A stretch of 64,000 nucleotides of DNA from Schistocerca nitens (lineage: Eukaryota; Arthropoda; Insecta; Orthoptera; Acrididae). Positions 1 to 9,758 of the stretch are shown here, piece by piece (within the stretch, counting starts at the first letter, position 1; every line of letters starts with the position of its first letter). The stretch is from assembly GCF_023898315.1 (NCBI RefSeq), contig NC_064614.1, positions 495,706,109-495,770,108 of the forward strand. Reading direction: 5' to 3'. A program made the translations under genes and the position numbers. Under the pieces are notes generated by a model. The model saw only the letters and a program-made list of their open reading frames with translations, made no database searches and was not told the origin of the DNA.

Positions 1-212
1 AAGGGTGGGAGGGGGTCAAGCAGCTTTGTCAGTTCTGCCAGGCGCGCGGTGGCACCTCGGCATGGCTCTGCATACGACACAGTGAGCGACGTTTCGGCCC
101 ACAGGGCTGAGTGCACCACCACTACGAATAATGGTGGCACCTTGCTGTTTGTTCGTTTTGCGACCTTCCGGTCACAAGTACGAAACCTTCGTTTTCCAAA
201 CAATAGAAGACC

Positions 213-443
213 GAAACTTCCTGGCAGATTAAAACTGTATGCCCGACCGAGACTCGAACTCGGGACCTTTGCCTTTCGCGGGCAAGTGCTCTACCATCTG
301 AGCTACCGAAGCACGACTCACGCCCGGTCCTCACAACTTTACTGCTGCCAGTACCTCGTCTCCTGCCTTCCAAACTTTACAGAAGCTCTCCTGCGAGTTC
401 GTGTCTCGGTCGGGCACACAGTTTTAATCTGCCAGGAAGTTTC
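213..443. repeat. Palindromic repeat containing a tRNA-like segment
   Basis: The left arm at 213-253 and the right arm at 402-443 are inverted copies (core tggcagattaaaactgt against acagttttaatctgcca). Inside, on the minus strand at about 310-245, sits a tRNA-like segment with GGTAGCTCAGATGGTAGAG (A box region) and GGTTCGA-like GAGTTCGAGTC (B box). The anticodon loop lacks the usual U33, so this is a tRNA-derived repeat and not a working tRNA gene. The flank to about 490 (ctgcagagtgaaaatctc) probably belongs to the same family. Confidence 0.7.
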
Positions 444-485
444 ATTATCAGCGCACATTCCGCTGCAGAGTGAAAATCTCATTCT

Positions 486-1190
486 GGAAACAGAAGAGTG
501 CTTTAGCACTAAGGCCCATGCATGAAAAGCGCTAGAGAATCTAAGAGAACTACTTCACTTAAGACAAAACACGATCAAGAAATTTCAGTTTTGTATCCTT
601 CTGGAACACGGGCTGTCGAGATCCCTGTATGCTGCTACATACGACATTACAACACCAGGTGGCGGGTGCTGGCCGCTGGCCGGCGGCTGGGGCAGGCTTG
701 TGACACGCCGCCGCCACTTTGTCCCGGCGCCTGTCATTCCGCGGTCCCGCTGCATTTTTGGGCTTTAAGAGACTCGAAATACCGGTTCGGCGGCTCGTTC
801 TGCACTCGCCGGCGCGGACCCGAAGGGGCGTCGCTGCGCTCTGTCACCGCGGAGCGCCTTCTGTAAACGCGGAGGCTGCAAACCACGACTTTCCCCAGTA
901 TGTAAGTCATAGCTGCACGTCTCTCGAACACGTGCTGCCCAGCGTCTCTTGCTGTGGTCGAGGAATACAGGCGTAATTCCATTGACAGATTTTGTGAGAG
1001 CTCACGTAAGATAGCAAACTTATTATATGGTGACAATTTAAACCAACATTCTCTGCCTGACAATAAAAGAGAGGCACAGAAGGAAGGGGGGAAACGAATT
1101 AGAACTTCACTGGTTGAGAGGGTACGCCATGTTATTCCAGTGATTACAAAATCCAGCAAATTTAGGAAAAACATGGAAGTATGAGCCCAC
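486..1190. other. Non-genic stretch with a GC-rich patch
   Basis: No coding region is convincing here. Positions of about 655-870 are GC-rich and CpG-rich (gccgctggccggcggctggg and similar) and stand out from the neighbours; open frames across it overlap in several phases and show no known domain. It could be an old CpG island or part of a repeat. The rest, to 1190, is AT-rich and featureless. Confidence 0.3.
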
Positions 1191-1194
1191 TTAT

Positions 1195-1975
1195 CAGTAT
1201 GACGTTACACCCCATCTGACCAGATGCATGATGAAGATAGTAACTGTTCCGAAAGAACAGATACCAATGATGACCATGCAGCTTCTCTAGAAAGAAATGA
1301 TAATTCATCGAAACCCTCAGCTGCCAACAGGCGTTGATGTACTTCATTGGGGACATGTTGAAAAATGTGTGCCCCGACCGGGACTCGAACCCGGGATCTC
1401 CTACTTACATGGCAGACGCTCTATCCATCTGAGCCACCGAGGACACAGAGGATAGCGCGACTGCAGGGACTTATCCCTTGCACGCTTCCCGTGAGACCCA
1501 CGTTCCCAACTGTCCACAACCTACATTCGTAATGTTCCTAAAGGATATGTCCATTCACTCGTTACTCGCGCTACCCAAGGTGACGATTCCCGTAAGAGTT
1601 CGGGCAAAGTGTGCGCATTCGCACAGAAGAAGGTCAATGGCCGGGTAGCCTTTAGCTATATCAAGATAGTAACTGCTCCGAAAAAACAGATACCAATTAG
1701 GATACCAATTTAGGATCATTAAGAATGTAGGTTGTGGTCAGTTGGGAATGTGGGTCTCACAGGAAGTGTGCAAGGGATAAGTCTCTGCAGTCGCCCTATC
1801 CTCTGTGTCCTCGGTGGCTCAGATGGGTACAGCGTCTGTCATGTAAGCAGGAGATCCCGGGTTCGAGTCCCGGTCAGGGCACACATTTTCAGCTGTCCCC
1901 ATTGAGGTATATCAACAACACCTGTTGGCTGTTGGGGGTTTCGATGAATTATCATTTCTTTCTAGATGCATGAAT
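1195..1975. repeat. Large palindrome with two inverted tRNA-like units
   Basis: A minus-strand unit (about 1548 to 1303) and a plus-strand unit (about 1712 to 1963) are inverted copies separated by a spacer of about 160 bp. Each carries a tRNA-like segment, cctcggtggctcagatgg (A box) and gggttcgagtcccggtc (B box), followed by the same tail ending atcatttctttctag. The plus tRNA-like part is about 1807-1882; the minus one is about 1445-1370. Minus-strand sequence extends left to about 1195. The arms differ at many positions, so this is an old foldback structure or two SINEs inserted head to head. Confidence 0.65.
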
Positions 1976-1999
1976 CAATTCAGTTGGGAAGGGTGTCAA

Positions 2000-3160
2000 A
2001 AGCCACTGCTTTCTTTCCTGAGGCAAGTTGGATCACATCTGTTGCATCTGTCCTGGATACTGGCACTGGGACGGAGTTAACGTCCAATCCGGTTCTACAC
2101 AGGTTCCATCAGGGACAGATCTGGGGATCGTGCTGGCCACGACAGTACCTCAGCATCACGAAAATGGCATCACGGTACTGTCGCATGAGAGGTAACACAT
2201 GAGAATGCAGGATGTTCATGACACGCCGTGTGCCGTCAGCATTCCCTCAGTCACTACCAGCAGTGAGCTGAATTCGTACCCAATGGCTCCCCACACCAAG
2301 ACGCCAGGAATAATATTGCAGTGCTTCTCCAGATCACAGGAAGAATCGGACTTCTCCGTTGCCGACGATGGGCACTCGAGGTAGTGCAGAACCAAAAAAT
2401 TGTAAATTTGTGGTAAGATCTTATGGGACTATACTGCTTAGGTCATCGGTTCCTAAGCTTACACAATACTTAATCTAACTTACGCGAAGGACATCACACA
2501 CATCCACGCCCGAGGGAGGACTCGAACTTCTGACAGGCGGAGCCTCACGGACCGTGACAAGGCGCCTTAGACCGTGCGGCTACCCAGGGCGGCCAGAACC
2601 AAAACTCATAGCCATTCATCAACAGTTCACGCTATCCAGTCATAGTACCACTCGAAAAGCAACAACTTACATCGTGGTCTTAACAGTTATCTACGGATCG
2701 GACGGCAATTCCCTAGGCCGACTGCTGCTAGTCTCCTACAAACGGTGCGGGATGACACAGAATATTTCAAGGTGTCCACTACTTGCTCTCAGATGGCAGG
2801 AGCAGATGTGAAGGGCTTACGAAGTGCCTCGTCCTCAGTACGACGGCATTCCTTACTGTAGTCAGACGTTATCGACCAGAAGCTCGACGACGGCCATGCC
2901 TGCCCTCACATTACAATGCAGTCCAACTCCGTTTCACTGTCACGTCTCAATGCCCCGAAAATCTGGATATTGCACAATTCGACCAGTCGGCCGAATGGAG
3001 ACCCACAATGAGGCCTCTTTCAATCTTTGTCACGCAAGATAACTCTGTCTCAAACGAGTACACCATCTCTCTGTGGCCTTCACAGTGATCATCCAACATC
3101 TGACGCTGTTCATCCCCTTTACATACCTTATCAGTTCTAGTAGCAACACTAAACACGAAT
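2000..3160 (-). pseudogene. Decayed Tc1-like transposon
   Basis: Read on the minus strand, fragments of a Tc1/mariner transposase appear in order: near 3040-2890 an N-terminal helix-turn-helix piece (IERGLIVGLHSADWS), and near 2300-2230 the strand VWGAIGYEFSSLLVV that precedes the catalytic core. Many stops and frame changes separate them. A SINE with a perfect target duplication sits inside at 2398-2593. Ends and TIRs were not located. The family is clear from the VWGAI and ERG-I-GL motifs; the subfamily is not. Confidence 0.55.
2398..2593 (-). mobile_element. tRNA-derived SINE, second variant
   Basis: A 196-bp insertion is flanked by the perfect target duplication cagaaccaaaa (2387-2397 and 2594-2604). 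On the minus strand it begins ggccgccctgggtagccgca, a tRNA-like head with a long variable arm, and continues with the gtgtgtgatgtcc stretch also seen in the main SINE family, but the tail is diverged (cgtaagttagattaagta). It interrupts the Tc1 remnant. Confidence 0.75.
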
Positions 3161-4008
3161 TAGACTAATGCACTCTGATGGCCATTGTTCCTGTCATAGA
3201 GAATTGCAACTCTATTACACATTTACATGCCCCTGAATATGTGTGTGGAGTTACATTGACGTCCGACTGTGTCTTATGAGTGCAGCACATTTTCTTGTGA
3301 TGCGTTATAGACACTTCGCAACATAGAATGCACGGTGATGGACATTTCACTCTAATACTAGCCACTTACTATCACATTCTGTTCGTGTGTGTAGCGCAAG
3401 GAAAAACGATTGTCTGAATGTCTCCAGACGCGACGGAATCTCTTATACTCATGATTCATACGCGAAACAGATGATGGAAACAGCTAAATGTTCACACAGT
3501 CTATTTGCAGTATTAGCTCTCAAACTTGTATCACCTACAGCCGCTATGGGGAAGCTTTGTTTTAATTATCAGGTTCCACCATCGCAAATCGTTATCAGGC
3601 ACAGGCATTCTACACAATTCAAAATACAAACTGAAAATCACAATCAAATGTGTAAAATAAAAACGATGTTCAGAAAATCCAACAACATCAAAAGTAAAAC
3701 GAATGTGCTTCTTACCTTAACACTCAATTGTTAGACATCTTAATAAGAATCATGGGCTAATGTCGATGTTTCCTATTGCTTTACAATTATGCAGAAGTCA
3801 GGCACGTTATATTTGTTTTATTGCTGACGATATTAGATCTCCTGAAAATTTTTCATATTTTAAGTATCTGGTTGCGATATTCAGTTTCCGCTTTTGACGT
3901 TAGGTAGAGTGGCTGAACATCATACATGTAGCCACACACAATTTCTACGACAATTCCCGTGCCTCACGATGATCCTCGATACTCGAAACAGAAACAATAA
4001 CAAAGATT
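3161..4008. other. Featureless non-coding stretch
   Basis: AT-rich sequence with only short open frames and no recognised domain, repeat or RNA. The plus frame 3387-3734 (115 codons) is rich in Lys, Asn and Ser late on and looks like chance. Confidence 0.3.
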
Positions 4009-4019
4009 TATAATAGTGG

Positions 4020-4209
4020 GGTCGTGCGGTAGCGTTCTCGCTTCCCACGCCCGGGTTCCCGGGTTCGATTCCCGGCGGGGTCAGGAATTTTCTCTGCCTC
4101 GTGATGGCTGGGTGTTGTGTGCTGTCCTTAGGTTAGTTAGGTTTAAGTAGTTCTAAGTTCTAGGGGACTGATGACCATAGATGTTAAGTCCCATAGTGCT
4201 CAGAGCCAT
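4020..4209 (+). mobile_element. SINE with tRNA-Gly-like head
   Basis: The head ggtcgtgcggtagcgttctc followed by gcttcccacgcccgg and gggttcgattcccgg resembles a tRNA-Gly with anticodon CCC in a TTCCCAC loop. The body adds ctcgtgatggctgggtgttg and then the same tail as the commoner SINE (aggttagttaggtttaag to cagagccatt). A perfect 11-bp target duplication, tataatagtgg, lies at 4009-4019 and 4210-4220. It is a retroposed copy, not a functional tRNA gene: the acceptor stem is not closed. Confidence 0.85.
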
Positions 4210-4220
4210 TATAATAGTGG

Positions 4221-6654
4221 CTGTTGGTGTTTGTTTTTTTTTATGATTCCTGATAAACACCTAAACGCTGTGTGGCACTTCCTACTGAAAACATTTCGAA
4301 CCTTACCTTCGTTTCGAAGAGTCCATAATCATTTTCGTGACAATCTCTGTTACATCACTACCACATGGGTCACATCAGTCTGTTGACGGTCTAGCAGCGC
4401 GTTTCTGAATTGCGTCGACGTCTTCAGGCACATGTTTCTTTTTTTTATTTTTAAATGGTTGTATGACTACAGTATCAATGAGTCACAGTTGGACCCGATC
4501 AACTACCACAATACATGGGTGTAACAGTCTGTAGGGATTGAAATAGAACGATCAGATAGATCACACTTCTGCGCAAACACCGTTTCCACGTATCCGTACA
4601 AGATAAATACTCTACCATCCAAACATTTGGGCTTACACTCGTCTGGTATGAGATGTTCTCGGAGGGGTCCACTGGGGGCAAACCGCACAATAACCCCGGG
4701 TGTGATGTGGGGCGACGGTTTGGTGGGTGGACTGCTGTGGCCTGTTGTGGGGTTGTGAACCACTGAGGGCTACGGCGGGGACGAAGCCTCTCCGTCGTTT
4801 CTAGGTCCCGGGTTTAATACATACATACATAGATCACACTTCTCATTTTGTGAAGTAAACAATTTTAAATTTTTGAACATTTAAGGTCAGTTGCTAGTCA
4901 TTGCCCCACTTTGAAAGGGAGTGCCACAGATATGATATGCGAATTGGGGTGGCAATCATTGAAACAAAAACGTTTTCCGTTGCTACAGGAAATTTCAGTC
5001 AGCAACTTTCTTCTCAGAGTGTGAAAAATATCGCACGGTAAGAGTTAAGTGTAAGTTTCTCCTGGGCGCTGTTCAAGAGAGGAACAGTAGAGAAATAGCT
5101 CGAAGGTAGTTCGATGAACCCTCTACCAGGCACTTAATTGTGAATTGCAGAATATATTTGTGTAGCTTTTTTGTGACAACACTAATTGTAGATACCTGCA
5201 TCATCCTTCTAATGTCTGAGATAACTATTAACATTTTCTGCGTTGTCATTAATATATAACATGAAATGATACGAACGGAAATAAATATACTAAAACGCGC
5301 GGAGTATTGTCGCCAGAACTGAAACTACAGATCTCATTACGTTTCTTGGTAAGTTGGGATTCATATTTGTCTCTGCAGTGTATGTTATCTGTTCCACAGC
5401 TAGATCTTTTACTTGCTTGTATTCTTCGTAATTAATATGTGAACGTGTTTGTAATGGACTGAATTTGCTTTCAGGATCAGATATCATCAAACCAACCATG
5501 TTCAGGTCATGTAGGATTGTCTCAAGTATAGTAATAGGCTGCCGCTTGTTTTTATGGTCAGCCTTATTGGCAGCCCTCAAAACGCATAATATACAAACCG
5601 AAACTGTTTAGTTTCGCCAGTGATTTGACCTAATGCACGTCGCGCATGCCCAATAGCCGATTGCGCATTTGCTGAAACTGGTTTCACATCCTAGTGACAT
5701 AGTGTAAATTAGCCTTAAAGTACGAGGTTTTGTCTTCAAAAAATTCGTTAATCATATTAAAAAATCCCATATGATCTTATCGTTGTTATCTGTCGACAGT
5801 GAGATTCTGTAGGAAATCTTCGAACACAGAATCTACGTGTTCGACTGCGTATACAACTTCCAAGATATTAAGTGTTGTTTCTTGATCCTGTGCTATTTCT
5901 TCGAAACACGAATCTTATAATGTTTTAGCTTAGAATATAACGTGGGATCCAGCAATAGAAAGGTCGATGAAAAATGCCTCTGTATTTCTGTGGAACTGTT
6001 CATTTACCATTTCATAAACAAGAGTAGCTTACGTAAACAAATCTTGTATGAACCAGTAACAAAGCAGGTTGTGTAGAAAAGTCAGTAATTAGAACGCAGC
6101 TTGAATGGGCAACGTCAGCAGAAGAGTATGATCGTGAACATTTAGCACCTCATGTAACTTTCCACTGTTAGACGACAATGTGTGAACTAAATATTTATTT
6201 CTGTAAATTTCAGAAACCCAAGTACAAATTTACTCAACACTCACAAGGCAAGGAAGGACTTGATCATTTATCTGCACCCTTCCTAGATACAGTGCACCCT
6301 TTACGAACATTTGTTGAAACGGGTCTGTATTGTCGGATGAATGACCAACTTGGAATCGAAGAATGCAGCGAAGAGAGATTCTCAGGTCTAAATACAGAAG
6401 AGGGAAAAAGGACGAGATAAATTACTAGGCACGACAAATGCCAGTAGATATAGGATTTTTCGAAAACTGTCAGGTGTCAAAGAACAAAAAAAATAAAGTA
6501 CAGAAAAAATAAGTAATCCTAACTGGACCTGAAACTGATCTCAAGTGTCTGTAAAGCTCTACGAGCGGAAGGAGAAAAATTGTCATACTACCAAAGGAAG
6601 ACAGTGTTTTTTCCTTTATTGTTAAAATGCAGATTTCCGAAAACTAAATCCTTT
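4221..6654. other. Long stretch without an identified gene
   Basis: Mostly AT-rich. The one frame of interest is minus 5580-5290 (96 codons, MRAANKADHKNKRQPITILE at its start); it has no motif I recognise and no clear splice signals, so I do not call a gene. The 4500-4820 part contains acatacataca-like short repeats. Nothing else can be supported. Confidence 0.3.
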
Positions 6655-7185
6655 AGAGGTAAGAAGAAGTAGATAAGATCCAACGGAGAGCGGCACGTTT
6701 CGTCACCGGATCATTTAATCCAAGCAAGAGCATTACGGAGATTCTCAACAAACTCCTGTGGCAGACGCTACAAGAGAGGCGTTGTGCATCACTGAGAGGC
6801 TTACTATTGAATTTCTCAAAGAGTACTTTCCGGGAAGAATCGGGCAACACGCGCGATTTGCGAATGGAACAGGGAAGGCGGAATAGATAGTGATAGCAGA
6901 AGTACTCTCTGACACACACCGTAAGATGGCCTGTGGAGCCCGCATCTCGTGGTCGTGCGGTAGCGTTCTCGCTTCCCACGCCCGGGTTCCCGGGTTCCAT
7001 TCCCGGCGGGGTCAGGGATTTTCTCTGCCTCGTGATGGCTGGGTGTTGTGTGCTGTCCTTAGGTTAGTTAGGTTTAAGTATTTCTAAGTTCTAGGGGACT
7101 GATGACCATAGATGTTAAGTCCCATAGTGCTCAGAGCCATTTGAACCATGGCCTGTGGAGTATTGATGTAGTTGCAGATATAGGT
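6655..7185 (+). pseudogene. CR1-like retrotransposon 3' fragment
   Basis: The plus strand from about 6670 encodes KIQRRAARFVTGSF and WQTLQERRCASL, close to the same region of the long CR1 copy at 46.9-50.2 kb (KIQRRAARFITG, WQTLQERRSAS). It is the extreme C-terminus of the reverse transcriptase plus the 3' end, 5'-truncated as is usual for this class. It ends in a worn gtagttgcagatatagg tail and is split by a Gly-headed SINE. Confidence 0.75.
6939..7147 (+). mobile_element. SINE with tRNA-Gly-like head, second copy
   Basis: This copy is nearly identical in layout to the one at 4020-4209: Gly-CCC-like head, gatggctgggtgttgtg middle, common SINE tail. The perfect duplication atggcctgtggag lies at 6926-6938 and 7148-7160. 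It is inserted into the CR1 fragment, so it is younger than that fragment. Confidence 0.88.
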
Positions 7186-7300
7186 GTCAGAGGGTTCCAA
7201 ATTTTTAAAAGGTATTTTCCTGTTAAACAGTGCTGAAGAATAACGATGTATTTAAAGAATGGTATCACGACAGTATCAAATCCTGCTGTTATGTATATAG

Positions 7301-7548
7301 TTATTCACAGACAAATAATTTCGGTCATGGGAGTGTCTTCAGGTCAGAGATTAGCATTACATAATTTTAAATAATGGTTTCTTAGCGTTAAAACTTAATT
7401 GCTTTCACCTGTGTATATATGTGACATACGCTGCAACTGAACCTATTTGTATATTTGACGCACAGCAACCTTCATTCAACCTCATGTAATGCTAATCTCT
7501 GACTTGAAGTTGTCGCATGACCGAAAATAGTGGTTCTCTGAAAATAAA
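7301..7548. repeat. Foldback element (MITE-like)
   Basis: Arms at about 7301-7362 and 7486-7548 are inverted copies: cagagattagcattacat against atgtaatgctaatctctg, and tttcggtcatg against catgaccgaaa. The spacer of about 120 bp has no coding capacity. No target duplication was resolved. Confidence 0.7.
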
Positions 7549-7562
7549 TACAGCGTGTTAAA

Positions 7563-8893
7563 GGTATGGTCAAACTTTCAGGAAAATTCCTGACAGAGGA
7601 ATAAAATGTGTTATATAAACATGTGTCTGGAAACGCATTATTTCCATGTTACAGCTCATTTTGTACTTCTCTTCATAACCACATTAATCGCGGGAAATAC
7701 TCAGAAATAAAAAGTATCAGCACTACGTACATATTTTTCTTACATGAAATGTTGAAAGTCGGCCTTAGGGAGTAGGGATACTCACAAGGACAAGGACATA
7801 TCAAATGGAGGAGGAATATTTTCGTGCAGTTGACGACATCCCAAGTGTCAACGTAAGGCAAGTAGCTACAACAAATAAGGTTGACCACTTGACTCTGGAG
7901 AGCGCTACGTGAGAACCAGCTCTGTTGGTTCAAATGGCTCTGAGCACTATGCGACTTAACTTCTGAGGTCATCAGTCGCCTAGAACTTAGAACTAATTAA
8001 ACCTAACTAACCTAAGGACATCACACACATCCATGCCCTAGGCAGGATTCGAACCTGCGCCCTGATCGGTCGCTCGGTTCCAGACTGTAGCGCCTAGAAC
8101 CACACGGCCACTCCGGCCGGCGAACCAGCTGTGTCCATATCAAGTACAGCGTGTGCAGACAGTATCAGCAGTTGATTTTCCTTCACGGGTACACCTCCAC
8201 GAATGGTTCAGTTTGCAGTGTGTCAACCCTCATTGTACTGCAGGTGTGCTGTTCAGTGATGAGGCATCGTTTCAGCGCGATAAGATTGTAAATTTTGTGC
8301 TGTCGAGAACAGTCACGAAATTGTGGAGTCATGTCATCAACAAAGACTTTCTGAAACGTTTTGACCGGCATTGTTGGTGACTGTTGGTTAGAACCTCAGT
8401 TCTTCCAGCCAGGCTCAATGGCGAAACTTATAATGTTTTATTAGAGAATAAGTTTGCTAGTTCTGCTGGAACTTATGCGTTTACGAGAGCGACAAATTAC
8501 GTACTTCACGCACGGTGGAGCTCGTCCTGATTTTAGTGTTAATGTTCACAGGCCTCCAAACAACAGAGTTCGTGACAGATAGATAGATGGAGGTGGACGA
8601 ATTCCTTAGACTTCACGCTCACTGGACCTTAAACCACTCAGCGCATCAGGAATTCAAAGTGACATTGAGTTGATACATGTACTAACCGAGTGTGTCTTGA
8701 ACATTTCGTGTAAAAAAAATGTTTCGTACTGTGCTGATACTCTCTTTTCCAGTTTGTTTCCCATGATTAATGTGTTAAGTAGTTGGAGAAACTGAGCTTT
8801 AATATGGAAATAAAACGTTTCCGAACCCATGTCCATGTTACACATGTTAGTCCTCTACGTGTGAAGGATGTTTGCTGGAAGTTTGGCCATATC
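7563..8893 (+). pseudogene. Decayed DDE transposon (Tc1/mariner-related)
   Basis: Left end atggtcaaactttcaggaaa and right end ggaagtttggccat are imperfect inverted repeats, giving an element of about 1.33 kb including a SINE. Within it the plus strand encodes pieces of a transposase: FTANVLF-type strand here CTAGVLFSDEASFQRD (near 8240), and RPDFSVNVHRPPNN where active copies have HDGAPPHF. The catalytic aspartate context is thus lost, and several stops occur. It is the same broad family as the element at 55696-57324. Confidence 0.65.
7927..8121 (-). mobile_element. tRNA-derived SINE, main family
   Basis: On the minus strand the unit begins gccggccggagtggccg, a class II tRNA-like head with a long variable arm and the B box ggttcgaatcc, then the common tail ending gagccatttgaacc. 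The duplication gaaccagct flanks it on both sides. It is inserted in the DDE transposon. Confidence 0.88.
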
Positions 8894-9482
8894 TTTCTGT
8901 TGCACACTGTATTGTATTACAGCAGCTTTTGGTTATTTCACGATGCCATTATTCAAACGTGTGAAAAATGACGTATGTTACAATAGCATGTAATCTAAAT
9001 AGCTCAGTTTTCCCATTGATAAAGTACCTTTGTGGAATATGATTAAAGAAATGAGAATATTGTAAGCCTTACTGTATCTCGAGATGTGATACACACACAG
9101 CTACTACACACAACAGAACGAAATGATTCTCCCAAAATATGAGAATTCATCCTTTTTATGTTTTAGCCCCTCACCTTCCCTTCCTTTTATATTATCCCCA
9201 TCAATATAAGTCTTTGAAAGAAGTAGCTTTTTAACAGCAGTAAGAGTCAGAAGGAATGAAGCAGAATCTTCAGGACATGAGACATTTCCAGATAAAGGTG
9301 CGTTTGCATGAGAAACATTCTCACTGTCAGATACAATAGATTACTTTCTAAGGCTCAGATTGAAGTGCAGTAGAGACATAACATGTACACCTGAACGAAG
9401 AACAATGCCAAGCTAAAAGCACATGAATATGTTATTTATGCTGTAACACAGGTACTATGTTCTGACGGAAAAAGATTCATTG

Positions 9483-9758
9483 TTATTTCTCACGCATTTT
9501 TCTACCCTTTTCGGCCTCAAAACTTGTACAGATTTTGACAGTTATTATTTTGCCGGCTTCAAGGCAATCGACAAAGAGATCCCAAGAAAATCTTTCCGCT
9601 ATCATGTCGAGAGAGGAAATCGTTTTTGCCTTTTTTGGCAGGATAACTGATTTTCGCTCCCACGTTGATTGGTGTTTCGTATCCACAATAACATGTAGAT
9701 GTACAGAATCAATTTGATTGATGAGATATTCGTTTCTGCGTTTCCTTTTCGTCAGCAT
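9483..9758 (-). pseudogene. Mariner transposase remnant
   Basis: A 91-codon minus frame reads, in order, STWERKSVILPKKAKTISS and FSWDLFVDCLEAGKI. In mariner transposases the corresponding region is PKKxKTxxSAGKVMxTVFWD followed by VDFLExGxTI, with the catalytic D in FWD. The match covers only about 60 residues. The rest of the element is not recognisable, so this is an old fragment. Confidence 0.6.

Noticed and set aside
1370-1445. tRNA gene on the minus strand
   Set aside because: A- and B-box-like sequences exist, but the segment sits in a repeated unit with an inverted copy at 1807-1882, and a clean cloverleaf with closed acceptor stem could not be drawn. Treated as a SINE or repeat.
4020-4090. 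Functional tRNA-Gly(CCC)
   Set aside because: The anticodon arm looks right, but the unit continues into a SINE tail, has target duplications, and recurs at 6939 with the same flank.
5290-5580. Possible 96-codon gene on the minus strand
   Set aside because: No recognised motif, no splice signals that extend it, and its composition does not stand out from its surroundings.
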